From NCBI GenBank assembly GCA_030431055.1, contig JAUIJA010000003.1:1-64000 (forward strand): 64,000 nt of DNA. The letters run 5' to 3'. Position numbers and translations under genes: made by a program. This DNA is from Bacteroidia bacterium. Lineage in GTDB: Bacteria; Bacteroidota; Bacteroidia; Flavobacteriales; Flavobacteriaceae. The notes beneath the pieces were generated by a model, which saw only the letters and a program-made list of their open reading frames with translations, was not told the origin of the DNA and searched no databases. Shown here piece after piece: positions 8,829 through 17,718 of the stretch. Within the stretch, counting starts at the first letter, position 1. Each line of letters begins with the position of its first letter.

Positions 8829-11288
8829 TTATCCCATAATGTCTCCGCCATCATCTCCACCGTTACCTTTTCGATCTCTATCGGATTCTTTCTTTCTATT
8901 GAAACGATAGGTAAAGGAGAACATAACTGTTCTTTTTCTCCATTGAAATTCAGCATCCGAAGTTGCTACATCAAAAATATTTGTTTCAACACGTCGCTTC
9001 ATAGTGTTAAACATGTTGTTCACATTTAAAGATAGAGTTGCTTTATCTTTTAAAATATCTTTACTCAATGCCATACTGATATTAGTCATAGATAAGCGTT
9101 TTCCTTGTGCAGTTTTTTGTGGTCCGCGATAGAAAACGTTTGTTTGCCAATCTATTTTATATGGCAAGTTTACTTTTGAATTCAATCTTGCAAACCAAGT
9201 AAAAGCATCGTTGTCAAAATTCTGAGTAACAATTTGGTCTTGATAATCTACATAAGTATAATCTCCACGTGTTATCACACTATAAAGATTTAAGTTGGTA
9301 TTAAAGCGCCACCATTTAAAAGGAGAATAATTTACGTTAAACTCAAAACCTGTTCGCATTTCTTTTGCTAAGTTTATTGGTGTATAAATTAATACTGGAA
9401 CACCATCTACAAAGTTTCCAGATTCTTTTCTAATAAACTGAAATGACTTGTCAGTTAAGTTGGTATAAACAGAGGAATTCAAGGTTAATTTACTCGCTTT
9501 TAACAAATAACCTAATTCGATTGCGTGTGTAAATGTAGGATCTAAATCAGGATTACCTTGAAATAAGTTTACGTTACTTGTATAAGTAGAAAACGGATTT
9601 ACAAATCGTCCTCTTGGTCTTCTAATTCTTCTACTATAACTTAAACTGAAAGTATTGTCTTTATTTACTTCGTAATTAAAAGTAGCAGTTGGAAAAAAGT
9701 TATTATACTTTTTCGTGTTATAATCAGAATCGGTTATTGAATTTACTTCGATGTGACTGTCTTCCCAACGCAAACCTAAGAAATAAGAAAATTTATTAAT
9801 TTTATTTCCATACTGCATATACAAAGCGTTTACATCTTCAACATATTCTAAGAAATTACTGTAAACAGTATTTGGAGTAATTTGAAAATCGGTTAATGTT
9901 GTAGCAAAATCTCCACGATAACCTGCTTCAAAACGCCCATTTTCGCCAATTGGCAATACATAATCTGTTTGAGCTAATAATCGATTACGTGTTCTGTCGT
10001 TTAAAGTATTTTCAATTAAAGGAGCGTTTGTAGAATTTAAAACTACATCTGTAATAATTGCTGTTTCAACATCGTGATTTTTAGAAACGGAAAAATCTGC
10101 TGTTAAAATGTGATCTTCTTTTTTAAACTTTTTAGTGAAGTTTGTTGCATATTCAATTACATAATCTTCTTCTTTTTGATCACTAAAACGATTTCTCGTT
10201 TGTTCGTAAATTTTATTTTCATCGAAATAATCCATGTAAACATTTTGTGGATTTTTCTCTGAATTTTCTCTAAAACTAACCGAATTTGTCCAAGAAAGAG
10301 AAGAAGTTAAATTCCAGTCGATACCAAAATTAGCATTGTAACCGTTATCGATATCCTCGTTTGTTCTTCTTTCATTCATGTAACCAGTAATATCATTTAC
10401 TTCTGGAGTATCGCTATCATAATACGTCGAATTTATTTTTGCTTGTCCACGATTAGTTCGGTAACGATAACCAAAGTTTGAAAACACATTAAAATCGTCT
10501 GTTTTATAATTGATGTTTGAATTGAAACCGTAAGTTTCAGGATCTCCAACAAAACCAACTAATGAACCGTTTAATCCATTAGTTTTTCCTTTTTTCATAA
10601 CGATATTAATGATTCCTCCGCTTCCTTCAGCATTATAACGAGCCGACGGATTAGTAATAACTTCTACTTTATCAATAGCATCAGCAGGAAGCATTTTTAT
10701 AACATCACTTACATTAATTCCGGCTAAACCAGAAGGTTTTCCATCAATTAAAACAGTAACACTTTCATTACCTCTTAATGCAATTGTTCCGTCTGGATCT
10801 ACAGTTACTGAAGGTACATTGTTTAAGACATCACCAGCAGTTCCGCCTCGGACAGTCATATCAGAACCAACGTTATAAACACGTTTATCTAATTTTATTT
10901 CAACTGTTGATTTTTCGCCAATTAATTCTACTCCTGAAAGTTGAGCAACATCGGGTTCTAAATAAATAGTTCCAAAATCTTTATCAGAATTATACGTTTG
11001 ATTTTTTAATTCAACTGTTTTAAAAGAAATAAATTCAAATCGAACATTGTATGTTCCAGATTTAACATTAAAATTGAAATTTCCATCAAAATCAGTTACA
11101 CCTCCAGTAAGTTGGTTATCTGCAGTGTTTTCAAAAACAACAGTTGCATATTCTAAAGGTAAATTAGTGTCTTTTTCTAAAATTATTCCTTTAATGTTTA
11201 CCTGTTTACTATTTGGGTTGTACTGCGAAAAAGAAAAGTTTGTTACTATTAAAAAATAGAGAATTGATAATACAATGCGATTGCTCAT
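8829..11288 (-). CDS. Outer-membrane beta-barrel receptor (TonB-dependent receptor superfamily) with CarboxypepD_reg domain
   Basis: 819 residues. Order: signal peptide ending SFSQ (about 1-21); a carboxypeptidase-regulatory-like beta-sandwich (about 28-110, GIILEKDTNLPLEYATVVF); a plug-like domain (about 130-230, with ALRGNESVTVLIDGKPSGL and VEVITNPSARYNAEGSGGIINIVMKKG); then a long beta barrel rich in aromatic, alternating strands, ending in a charged Gly/Asp tail. This matches the outer membrane beta-barrel family common in Bacteroidota. No SusD partner or TonB-box gene is adjacent, so the ligand is unknown. The C-terminus (KGNGGDDGGDIMG) does not end on an aromatic residue, which is unusual for an outer-membrane barrel. 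Confidence 0.85.
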   Translation of the reverse strand: MSNRIVLSILYFLIVTNFSFSQYNPNSKQVNIKGIILEKDTNLPLEYATVVFENTADNQLTGGVTDFDGNFNFNVKSGTYNVRFEFISFKTVELKNQTYNSDKDFGTIYLEPDVAQLSGVELIGEKSTVEIKLDKRVYNVGSDMTVRGGTAGDVLNNVPSVTVDPDGTIALRGNESVTVLIDGKPSGLAGINVSDVIKMLPADAIDKVEVITNPSARYNAEGSGGIINIVMKKGKTNGLNGSLVGFVGDPETYGFNSNINYKTDDFNVFSNFGYRYRTNRGQAKINSTYYDSDTPEVNDITGYMNERRTNEDIDNGYNANFGIDWNLTSSLSWTNSVSFRENSEKNPQNVYMDYFDENKIYEQTRNRFSDQKEEDYVIEYATNFTKKFKKEDHILTADFSVSKNHDVETAIITDVVLNSTNAPLIENTLNDRTRNRLLAQTDYVLPIGENGRFEAGYRGDFATTLTDFQITPNTVYSNFLEYVEDVNALYMQYGNKINKFSYFLGLRWEDSHIEVNSITDSDYNTKKYNNFFPTATFNYEVNKDNTFSLSYSRRIRRPRGRFVNPFSTYTSNVNLFQGNPDLDPTFTHAIELGYLLKASKLTLNSSVYTNLTDKSFQFIRKESGNFVDGVPVLIYTPINLAKEMRTGFEFNVNYSPFKWWRFNTNLNLYSVITRGDYTYVDYQDQIVTQNFDNDAFTWFARLNSKVNLPYKIDWQTNVFYRGPQKTAQGKRLSMTNISMALSKDILKDKATLSLNVNNMFNTMKRRVETNIFDVATSDAEFQWRKRTVMFSFTYRFNRKKESDRDRKGNGGDDGGDIMG

Positions 11289-11317
11289 AAAGTTTGTTTT
11301 GTTTCTCGATTAGATTG

Positions 11318-11352
11318 CAAAATTACCTCTTGGTTTAACGCATTTATCACAA
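11318..11352 (-). promoter_or_regulatory. Possible promoter of the outer-membrane receptor gene
   Basis: On the minus strand a TAATTTTG (TAnnTTTG) at 11318-11325 lies about 30 bp before the receptor start, with a TTG at 11350-11352. The 24-bp spacer is longer than the usual 19-21, so this is tentative. Confidence 0.35.
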
Positions 11353-11369
11353 ATCTTTGTTAAAAGATT

Positions 11370-11711
11370 CTAAAGAATTTCTTTAATTTTCTCCTTTGGT
11401 CTTGCTATTACAGCTTTATTTCCTTTAACTACAATTGGTCTTTCAATTAATTTTGGATTTTTGAGAAAAGCTTCAATTATATCAGCATCGCTTAAATCTT
11501 TTCCCTTATAGTTTTCTTTCCAATCTTTTTCGTTAGTTCTAACTAGCTCTATAGGCTTAATATTCAGTTTTTTAATTACATCAAGTAATTCGCTTTTTGT
11601 AAACGGTTCATCTAAATACTTTCTAACTTCGATTTCTTCATTTAAGTCTTCTACAAAGCAAAGTCCGTCTCTAGATTTTGAACAACGTGGATTATGGTAA
11701 ATAGTTATCAT
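11370..11711 (-). CDS. arsC: ArsC-family arsenate reductase (glutaredoxin-dependent type)
   Basis: 113 residues with thioredoxin-like ArsC fold. The N-terminus ITIYHNPRCSKSRDGL carries the catalytic Cys of the family, and the C-terminal RPIVVKGNKAVIARPKEKI motif is typical. By family it reduces arsenate to arsenite using glutathione and glutaredoxin. No arsB, acr3 or arsR gene lies nearby, and many stand-alone members of this family (YfgD type) have no shown role in arsenic resistance, so the substrate is uncertain. I chose the ATG at 11711; an upstream in-frame start at 11729 would add six residues not seen in the family. Confidence 0.82.
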   Translation of the reverse strand: MITIYHNPRCSKSRDGLCFVEDLNEEIEVRKYLDEPFTKSELLDVIKKLNIKPIELVRTNEKDWKENYKGKDLSDADIIEAFLKNPKLIERPIVVKGNKAVIARPKEKIKEIL

Positions 11712-11766
11712 ATATAAGTTTTTTAGCAAAGATAAAAAATAGTAATTTAGTCGAAATTTAAAGTCT

Positions 11767-12672
11767 ATGTTTATTGAACAATTAAAGAAATATAATCTAA
11801 GCTTAGGTTTATATTTAGTTTTGCCTTTATCATTTATTGGGTTAATGATTTGGAACTACATTTCGAGTTTAAATGTGGATACTAATGAAATTATGCATCA
11901 AACAATTAATACAATTGGAGTAAATGGAACTTTTATAGCTTTAATATTACCATTATCATTAGGTTTGTTTCTTGTTTGGTTTTGGACAAAATTTCTTCAA
12001 AACATCTCGATTAGAGAACTTACAACTTCGCGTAAAAAAGTAGATTGGAAGCGAATTTTTTTTTCATTTTTTTTATGGGGAAGTATAACTTCTTTAATGA
12101 TTGTAGGCGCTTATTATGCTGAACCAGATAATTTTGTTTGGAATTTTAATTCTGAAAAATTTTATGTTTTCCTTGTTTTAGCTATTTTATTAATTCCGTT
12201 ACAAACCAGTTTTGAAGAATATTTGTTTCGCGGACATATTATGCAGGGTTTAGGTTTAGCAACTAATAGTCGATTAATTCCGTTGTTAGTTTCATCATTT
12301 TTATTCGGAATAATGCATGCTGCAAATCCAGAAGTTGATAAAGTTGGCTGGATAATTATGGTGTATTATATAGGAACAGGTTTATTTTTAGGAATTATAA
12401 CATTAATGGACGAAGGTTTAGAGTTGGCTTTAGGTTTTCATGCAGCAAACAATTTAGTTAGTGCACTTTTAGTTACAGCAGATTGGACGGCTTTTCAAAC
12501 ACATTCTATTTTTAAAGACGTTTCTGATCCATCTACAGGTTTTGAAATTGTATTACCTGTTTTTATAATTTTTCCAATTTTACTTTTCATATTTTCTAAA
12601 GTTTATAAATGGAATAATTGGAAACAACGTTTAACCGGACAATTATTAGAAATTAATGATACCACATTATAA
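11767..12672 (+). CDS. CPBP-family intramembrane glutamic endopeptidase
   Basis: 301 residues, with six to eight hydrophobic spans. The Abi/CPBP signature is complete: EEYLFRG (EExxxR, about residues 153-159), FGIMHAANPE (FxxxH) and FHAANN (HxxxN). These residues form the active site of the Rce1-like proteases in the inner membrane. The substrate is unknown; members range from CAAX-type processing to bacteriocin self-immunity. The 3' end overlaps the menE start by 17 bp, which suggests one transcript and coupled translation, but the link to menaquinone synthesis is positional only. Confidence 0.85.
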   Translation: MFIEQLKKYNLSLGLYLVLPLSFIGLMIWNYISSLNVDTNEIMHQTINTIGVNGTFIALILPLSLGLFLVWFWTKFLQNISIRELTTSRKKVDWKRIFFSFFLWGSITSLMIVGAYYAEPDNFVWNFNSEKFYVFLVLAILLIPLQTSFEEYLFRGHIMQGLGLATNSRLIPLLVSSFLFGIMHAANPEVDKVGWIIMVYYIGTGLFLGIITLMDEGLELALGFHAANNLVSALLVTADWTAFQTHSIFKDVSDPSTGFEIVLPVFIIFPILLFIFSKVYKWNNWKQRLTGQLLEINDTTL

Positions 12673-13714
12673 CAAAATTCATAACCGATTTAAAATTAAA
12701 GGATTTCACGCAAATCAGAGTGATTTGTTGCGTATTGCTTATAGTTTTATAAAAGAAGGAGAAACATACGAAAAGGAAATTGGACTTTTTCTATTAGATT
12801 GGTTAGACAATAATGATTTTATTATTACCAAAACTTCGGGAACTACAGGAAAACCAAAAGAAATAAAAATCATGAAACAAGCTATGGTTTATTCTGCCTT
12901 AGCAACTGGAGATTTCTTTAAACTTAAACCAGGTAATATAGCGTTGCATTGTTTGCCATGTCAATATATTGCAGGAAAAATGATGTTAGTAAGAGCTATA
13001 ATTTTAGGTTTAGAGATAACGCTAGTAAATCCGAAAGGAAATTTGTTTCAAAATGATTCAAATTGTTATGATTTTGTTGCAATGGTTCCGTTACAAGTTG
13101 AAAATTCTTTAGAAGATTTACATCAGATAAAGAAATTAATCATTGGTGGAGCTAAACCTTCACGAAAATTAGTAGAACTTCTTAAATCTCAAACTACAAC
13201 TGAAGTTTTTGAAACTTATGGAATGACGGAAACAATTACACATATTGCAGCTAAAAATATTCAAGACGATTTATTTAAAGTTTTACCAAATATTTCTATT
13301 AGTAAAGATGAAAGAGATTGTTTAGTAATTAAAGCACCAAGAATTACTTCGGAAAAAATAGTTACTAATGATATTATTGAAATTTCTGGAGATAATAATT
13401 TTAAATGGTTGGGAAGAATTGACAATGTAATAAATAGTGGAGGAGTGAAGCTATTTCCTGAACAAATAGAAAAGAAATTAGAAGCCGTAATTTCTGAACG
13501 CTTTTTTATCACTTCCGAAGAAGATGAAAAATTAGGAAATAAGGCTGTTTTAGTTATAGAAAGTAAATCGGAAGCTATTGAAAATCTAAACTTTGATTGT
13601 TTAGATAAATATGAAAAGCCAAAAAAAATTTATCTTGTTTCAGAGTTTGTAGAAACCGAAACAGGAAAAGTAAATAGGAGAGCAACGTTTAAAAAAAGAA
13701 GGACTGCACACTAG
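12656..13714 (+). CDS. menE: o-Succinylbenzoate-CoA ligase (AMP-forming)
   Basis: 352 residues of the ANL adenylating-enzyme family. The P-loop-like motif TKTSGTTGKPKEI (about 58-70), the TYGMTE motif (about 184-189) and WLGRIDNVINSGGVKL before the C-terminal lid identify it as an acyl-CoA synthetase. It is shorter than typical MenE (about 450-490 residues) because the N-terminal region is reduced, as is usual in Bacteroidota. MenE activates o-succinylbenzoate for menaquinone, the respiratory quinone of this phylum. No other men gene is in view, so the assignment rests on size and motif resemblance; another short acyl-CoA ligase is possible. Confidence 0.8.
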   Translation: MIPHYNKIHNRFKIKGFHANQSDLLRIAYSFIKEGETYEKEIGLFLLDWLDNNDFIITKTSGTTGKPKEIKIMKQAMVYSALATGDFFKLKPGNIALHCLPCQYIAGKMMLVRAIILGLEITLVNPKGNLFQNDSNCYDFVAMVPLQVENSLEDLHQIKKLIIGGAKPSRKLVELLKSQTTTEVFETYGMTETITHIAAKNIQDDLFKVLPNISISKDERDCLVIKAPRITSEKIVTNDIIEISGDNNFKWLGRIDNVINSGGVKLFPEQIEKKLEAVISERFFITSEEDEKLGNKAVLVIESKSEAIENLNFDCLDKYEKPKKIYLVSEFVETETGKVNRRATFKKRRTAH

Positions 13715-13807
13715 AGAATTCTTTTTACAGTTAAAGTGTATTATAAACTAATCAAATTTAAACATCTACATAAAAACTAACACTTTAAAACAGTAGTATA
13801 CAGTCCT
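13700..13807. repeat. Nested inverted repeats downstream of menE
   Basis: An outer 7-bp pair (AGGACTG 13700-13706 / CAGTCCT 13801-13807) encloses an inner perfect 9-bp pair (TTAAAGTGT 13731-13739 / ACACTTTAA 13780-13788). A T8 run follows at 13811-13818. The left outer arm lies in the last codons of menE. It may be a long-stem terminator or decay of a palindromic element. Confidence 0.4.
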
Positions 13808-13816
13808 CGATTTTTT

Positions 13817-14239
13817 TTATTGTTCCATTTGTAAGTAATAATCAGCAGAGTGCTTTCCACTTCCATAGAATAAAAAGAAAATACATAATAGTAAAGCAAC
13901 AGCGGCTTGTAATGTATTACGTAAACTAAATTCAAAAAAGAAGTTTATTAAAAAAGCACAAATTACTATGGGCAACTGTGCCCAAATAGACCATCTTGTT
14001 AAGAAGCCAATGATAATCATTACTCCTCCCACCATGTGGGCAAATGCAAGATAATGTATCAATAGCATTTCACTACCAAAACCTCCCGATGCACTTAATA
14101 TCTCGTGTAGATATTTACCTTCGGTAAAGAATGAAATCCCTTTAATAAATAGAAACGCTCCAAAGGCAATTCTAAGTATATCGAGATGAATGTTAGTGTG
14201 TGCATTAGCCCATTTATTTAACTATCTTATCGTAGCCAT
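13817..14239 (-). pseudogene. DoxX-family membrane protein gene interrupted by an in-frame TAG at codon 6
   Basis: The frame from the ATG at 14239 reads MATIR, then TAG (14222-14224), then continues unbroken as LNKWANAHTNIHLDILRI and on for about 135 residues to TAA at 13817. The continuation has DoxX/TQO_small_DoxD character: about four hydrophobic segments, GAFLFIKGISFF, and a polar tail HSADYYLQMEQ. No ATG, GTG or TTG lies between the TAG and residue Met at 14068, and starting there would lose the first membrane helix. The full-length family size (about 140) is met only by reading through the stop. It may be a recent nonsense mutation, a sequencing error or an unusual start; the 83-residue product from 14068 is the only conventional one. 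Confidence 0.7.
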
Positions 14240-14325
14240 AGTTATGGGTTTTTAATCTCTTTATAAGTTACTAAAAATTAAGTAGTTGTGAAAATAAAAA
14301 TTGTTAAAAATAAGCCAATTAAATT

Positions 14326-15954
14326 TTAGTCCATTTCTGAAATTTTTACAAAGAAATTATTGTCGTAAAACTGATAACTACTTGATTTTTTAAGCTTACG
14401 AAGTTTGATCTTTTGCTCTTTTATTGTAGGATATAATCTGACTTTTTTCAAATCATACTCAAAATCAAATGGCATATTGAAGTCTGTATTGGTATTTTCC
14501 CATTTATAATACAAACAATTTCTATCAATTTTATACGCTAAAACCGGAATGTTTGTCGTTTCTAAATATTGCTTGAAAATAGGCGTTAAATTCATTCCCG
14601 ATTCTTTGTTGAAGAAATCAATAACGGTTTGCGTATCGATAATTTGTTTTTTATAGGTTTCTGAATACTTGAAGATCATTTCCCACCATTTAGCATCATC
14701 ATTTACAACATGGCGAAGTGTATTCAATAGTAAAGAACCTTTAAAATACATATCACCACTTCCTTCATTATTCACTCCGTATTCTCCTATAATTGTTCTA
14801 TCGTTTAAAACATTACGGGCTTGTCCGTTTACATATTTTTGTGCAGCATCATAACCCTGAGTACATTCCACAAAAACAGTTTCAGAATAGGTTGTAAACC
14901 CTTCATGAATCCACATATCAGCAATGTCTTTACTCGTAATACTATTTCCAAACCATTCGTGTCCTGTTTCGTGAATAATAATATAATCGAAACCTAAACC
15001 GACTCTAGTTCCTGATAAATCCATTCCCATGTAGCCTTTTCTATATTTGTTTCCGTAAGCAACAGCACTTTGATGTTCCATACCTAAATAAGGTGTTTCA
15101 ACTAGTTTGTAACCATCTTCCCAAAAAGGATATTTTCCAAATTTAGAATTGAAACAATCCAGCATAGTTTTTACATCTTCTTCAAAATGTTTTTTAGCGG
15201 TTTCTTCATTTTCTTTTAAAACATAATAGTCAATATCTAAACCATTATGATTGTCATGAATATGAGCGTAATCAGCAATGTTTACTGTAATATCGTAATT
15301 ATTGATAGGGTTTTTCACTTCCCAATCCCAACGCGTATAACCATTTCCTAAATCTTCAAAATCTTTGAATCTTCCGTTTGAAACGTTTATTAAACCATTT
15401 GGAATTGCAACTTTAATTGAAGCACCATTATCTGGTTCATCAGTTTGAGAATCTTTTACAGGATACCATAAACTTGCACCAGTTCCTTGTACGGCAACCC
15501 CAATAAAATCTTTCCCGTTACTATCTTTTTTGAAAACAAATCCGCCATCCCAAGGCGCATTTTTAGCTACTTTAGGATTTCCAGAATAATAAAAACGAAG
15601 TATTTCTGTTGAATTTTGAGTTAATTTATTCGGGAAATTGATAAAAACAGCATCAAAATCTCTTTTATAACTCAATTTTTGATTGTTCCAAACAATTGAA
15701 TCTACATTCATATTATCAAACAAATCCAATTGAATTTTTTGTGTTGGTTCAATTACTTTAAAAGTGATGTCATTAAAACCAACAATACTTCTTTCTTCTG
15801 GATTTATTTTAATATTTAAATCGTAAAGTAACACATCAAAACAAGTACGTTCAAAACGCAAACCGCCTTGTAAAGAATCTCTACGAGTAAAATTTTGTGC
15901 TGAAATCTGTTGGAAAACAAGTAGTAATATTGATATGTAGATTAGTTTTTTCAT
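14326..15954 (-). CDS. M1-family zinc metallopeptidase (exported)
   Basis: 542 residues with a signal peptide (MKKLIYISILLLVFQQISAQ). The gluzincin motif HETGHEWFGNS with a downstream Glu (HEGFTTYSE) gives the HExxH-18-E zinc site of M1 aminopeptidases. The upstream AVAYGNKYRKGYMG region, with GMEH just before it, occupies the place of the GxMEN exopeptidase motif, here GMEHQS. An N-terminal beta domain (about 30-230) precedes the catalytic domain; the C-terminal domain is short, so the protein is smaller than classical M1 enzymes (about 850). It is probably periplasmic or surface-associated and digests peptides for nutrition. It is monocistronic, with a palindromic repeat remnant just upstream. 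Confidence 0.88.
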   Translation of the reverse strand: MKKLIYISILLLVFQQISAQNFTRRDSLQGGLRFERTCFDVLLYDLNIKINPEERSIVGFNDITFKVIEPTQKIQLDLFDNMNVDSIVWNNQKLSYKRDFDAVFINFPNKLTQNSTEILRFYYSGNPKVAKNAPWDGGFVFKKDSNGKDFIGVAVQGTGASLWYPVKDSQTDEPDNGASIKVAIPNGLINVSNGRFKDFEDLGNGYTRWDWEVKNPINNYDITVNIADYAHIHDNHNGLDIDYYVLKENEETAKKHFEEDVKTMLDCFNSKFGKYPFWEDGYKLVETPYLGMEHQSAVAYGNKYRKGYMGMDLSGTRVGLGFDYIIIHETGHEWFGNSITSKDIADMWIHEGFTTYSETVFVECTQGYDAAQKYVNGQARNVLNDRTIIGEYGVNNEGSGDMYFKGSLLLNTLRHVVNDDAKWWEMIFKYSETYKKQIIDTQTVIDFFNKESGMNLTPIFKQYLETTNIPVLAYKIDRNCLYYKWENTNTDFNMPFDFEYDLKKVRLYPTIKEQKIKLRKLKKSSSYQFYDNNFFVKISEMD

Positions 15955-15974
15955 GATATAAATTTGATATTAAA

Positions 15975-16000
15975 ACATCTCGACTCCGCTCGATGTGACA
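15975..16000. repeat. Partial copy of a flavobacterial intergenic palindromic repeat
   Basis: The sequence CATCTCGACTCCGCTCGATG followed by TGACA is an imperfect hairpin of the kind often scattered between flavobacterial genes. It lies between the M1 peptidase start and the rluA-type stop. Confidence 0.55.
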
Positions 16001-16046
16001 AAACAAAAATAACAAATTAAAACTGGTGAAACTTTTAAACAAAGAG

Positions 16047-17708
16047 TTAAAACTCAGCTTCTTTAAAAATAGTTAAAATTTCTTTAGAAATAGGATGTGC
16101 AAAAGTAATTTTTTCCGCATGAAGATGTAATCTATCTGCTTTTGTTCCATATAAATCATCACCAAAAATTGGACAATTTAAACCTAAACTATGCGAAGCG
16201 TGTACACGCAATTGATGTGTTCGCCCAGAAATAGGGAAGAAGTGAATACGCGTTTTTTTATTTTTAATTTCAATGACCTTAAAATGTGTTTCAGCTGGTT
16301 TTCCATATTCGTAACAAACCAATTGATTCGGACGATTGTCTAAATCTACACGCAAAGGCAAATTTATGATTCCTTCGGGTTGTTTTACAATTCCGTCAAG
16401 CAAGGCAACGTAACGCTTTTTAACTGTTCGTTTAATAAATTGTGATTGTAAATTTTTATAAATCTCTTCCGATTTTGCAATTAACAACAAACCAGAAGTT
16501 GACATGTCTAAACGATGTACAATTAATGGTCCCGTTGCTTCAGGATAACGTCTTTTTACGCGCTCATAAACCGAATCTTGAATATTTTTCCCTGGAACAG
16601 AAAGAAATTCAGCAGGTTTATTAATAACCGCTAAATGTTCATCTTCAAAAACAATTTCAATATCTTTTCCTTCAGCTGGATTTTCTAAAAGTGGATTTGC
16701 GTCCATTTCAATTCCGTCTAACATGTGTGCCAAAATAGGTTCGCATTTGCTTCTACAAGCCGGATAAAATTGTTTGTGTTTGCGCACTTCTGATTTAGGC
16801 GATTGTCCCCACCAAAATTCGGCTAAAGCGATTGGTTTTAAATTATGTTTGAAAGCGTAATGTAATAGTTTTGGTGCGGCACATTCTCCAGCACCAGCAG
16901 GCGGATTATTATCAAATATTTCACCAACAGATTTGGTTTCTTTAGAAATATTCAAAAATTTATATTGCTCAAAAAGTTTTTGTTGTAATTCCGATGATTT
17001 AGTAGCTCTTTCCAGTTTTAAATCATCAATTTCCTTTTGAAGACTTTCAACTTTTAATTTTCGACTTTCAACAGTTAAATTCCAGTATTTTGTCATTTTC
17101 TTGAGCAAAATACTTTCTTTTTTGCTTTCTTCTGAAAGTTCGAATTCTAATTGCTCAATTTCTTTTGGAGATAAATTTTCAAAAGATTTACGCTTTGCAT
17201 CACGTTCTTTTTTTAGAGTTTTGATGCGCTTCTTTTGACGTAGAATATCAGTTTTAGCTTCAACTTCGGTTTGTTGTAAACTTTCTTTCGCATCAATTAA
17301 TTCCTGACTTTGCTCTAATTGCTCAATTTTTCGATTGTATTGATTAAGAATTGCTTCTTCTTGTTTGAAAAAACTATCTTGTGTTAGCATATCAAAAACA
17401 GGCGGAACAAATTTATCGTGTAGATTACTATCTGCTAATTTTCCTGAAACGCCCCACAAATAGCCTAAATTTCCCTTTTCATCTTGGCAAACCAAAACAC
17501 CAAACATTTTTCCAATTACTAAACCTTTTTGATTTCCTTGTAAACCAAAATTATGTTCAAAATCTGTTTGCGTTTCTAAATAATCTTGTAGTTCTTTTGC
17601 CGCTATTTCACTTAATTCATGCGGTTCGTAATAAAACGGAAAAGTAAATTTTTCTGGTAAAGGAATCCCCGAAATATTGGTTTTGAAATGTTGGAATTTG
17701 TTTGACAT
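16047..17708 (-). CDS. RluA-family pseudouridine synthase with large N-terminal coiled-coil extension
   Basis: 553 residues, against 220-350 for typical RluA proteins. The C-terminal 210 residues carry the catalytic core: VHRLDMSTSGLLLIAKS with the essential Asp, KRYVALLDG, and GRTHQLRVH. The N-terminal half is extra: a globular part (about 1-115), then a Lys/Glu-rich coiled coil (about 120-255). By family it isomerises uridine to pseudouridine in rRNA or tRNA; the target site is unknown. I chose the ATG at 17708 because the alternative ATG at 17723 lies inside an intergenic palindromic repeat. Part of the coiled coil (17042-17083) is encoded by a 21-bp direct repeat that looks like an acquired simple repeat. 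Confidence 0.85.
   Translation of the reverse strand: MSNKFQHFKTNISGIPLPEKFTFPFYYEPHELSEIAAKELQDYLETQTDFEHNFGLQGNQKGLVIGKMFGVLVCQDEKGNLGYLWGVSGKLADSNLHDKFVPPVFDMLTQDSFFKQEEAILNQYNRKIEQLEQSQELIDAKESLQQTEVEAKTDILRQKKRIKTLKKERDAKRKSFENLSPKEIEQLEFELSEESKKESILLKKMTKYWNLTVESRKLKVESLQKEIDDLKLERATKSSELQQKLFEQYKFLNISKETKSVGEIFDNNPPAGAGECAAPKLLHYAFKHNLKPIALAEFWWGQSPKSEVRKHKQFYPACRSKCEPILAHMLDGIEMDANPLLENPAEGKDIEIVFEDEHLAVINKPAEFLSVPGKNIQDSVYERVKRRYPEATGPLIVHRLDMSTSGLLLIAKSEEIYKNLQSQFIKRTVKKRYVALLDGIVKQPEGIINLPLRVDLDNRPNQLVCYEYGKPAETHFKVIEIKNKKTRIHFFPISGRTHQLRVHASHSLGLNCPIFGDDLYGTKADRLHLHAEKITFAHPISKEILTIFKEAEF
17042..17083. repeat. Two 21-bp direct repeats inside the rluA-type coding region
   Basis: Two adjacent 21-bp units (17042-17062 and 17063-17083) share the first ten bases GACTTTCAAC and most of the rest. 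They encode LTVESRKLKVESL on the minus strand. The unit length is a multiple of both 3 and 7, so the frame is kept. Confidence 0.7.
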
Positions 17709-17718
17709 AAAAAGAGTT

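Noticed and set aside
10778..11259. Two frames antisense to the outer-membrane receptor gene
   Set aside because: Composition follows the complement of the receptor codons; no start context, promoter or domain pattern.
11767..13714. CPBP protease plus acyl-CoA ligase as a bacteriocin immunity or defence pair
   Set aside because: The ligase fits MenE and no peptide precursor or transporter is near; overlap alone does not support a new system.
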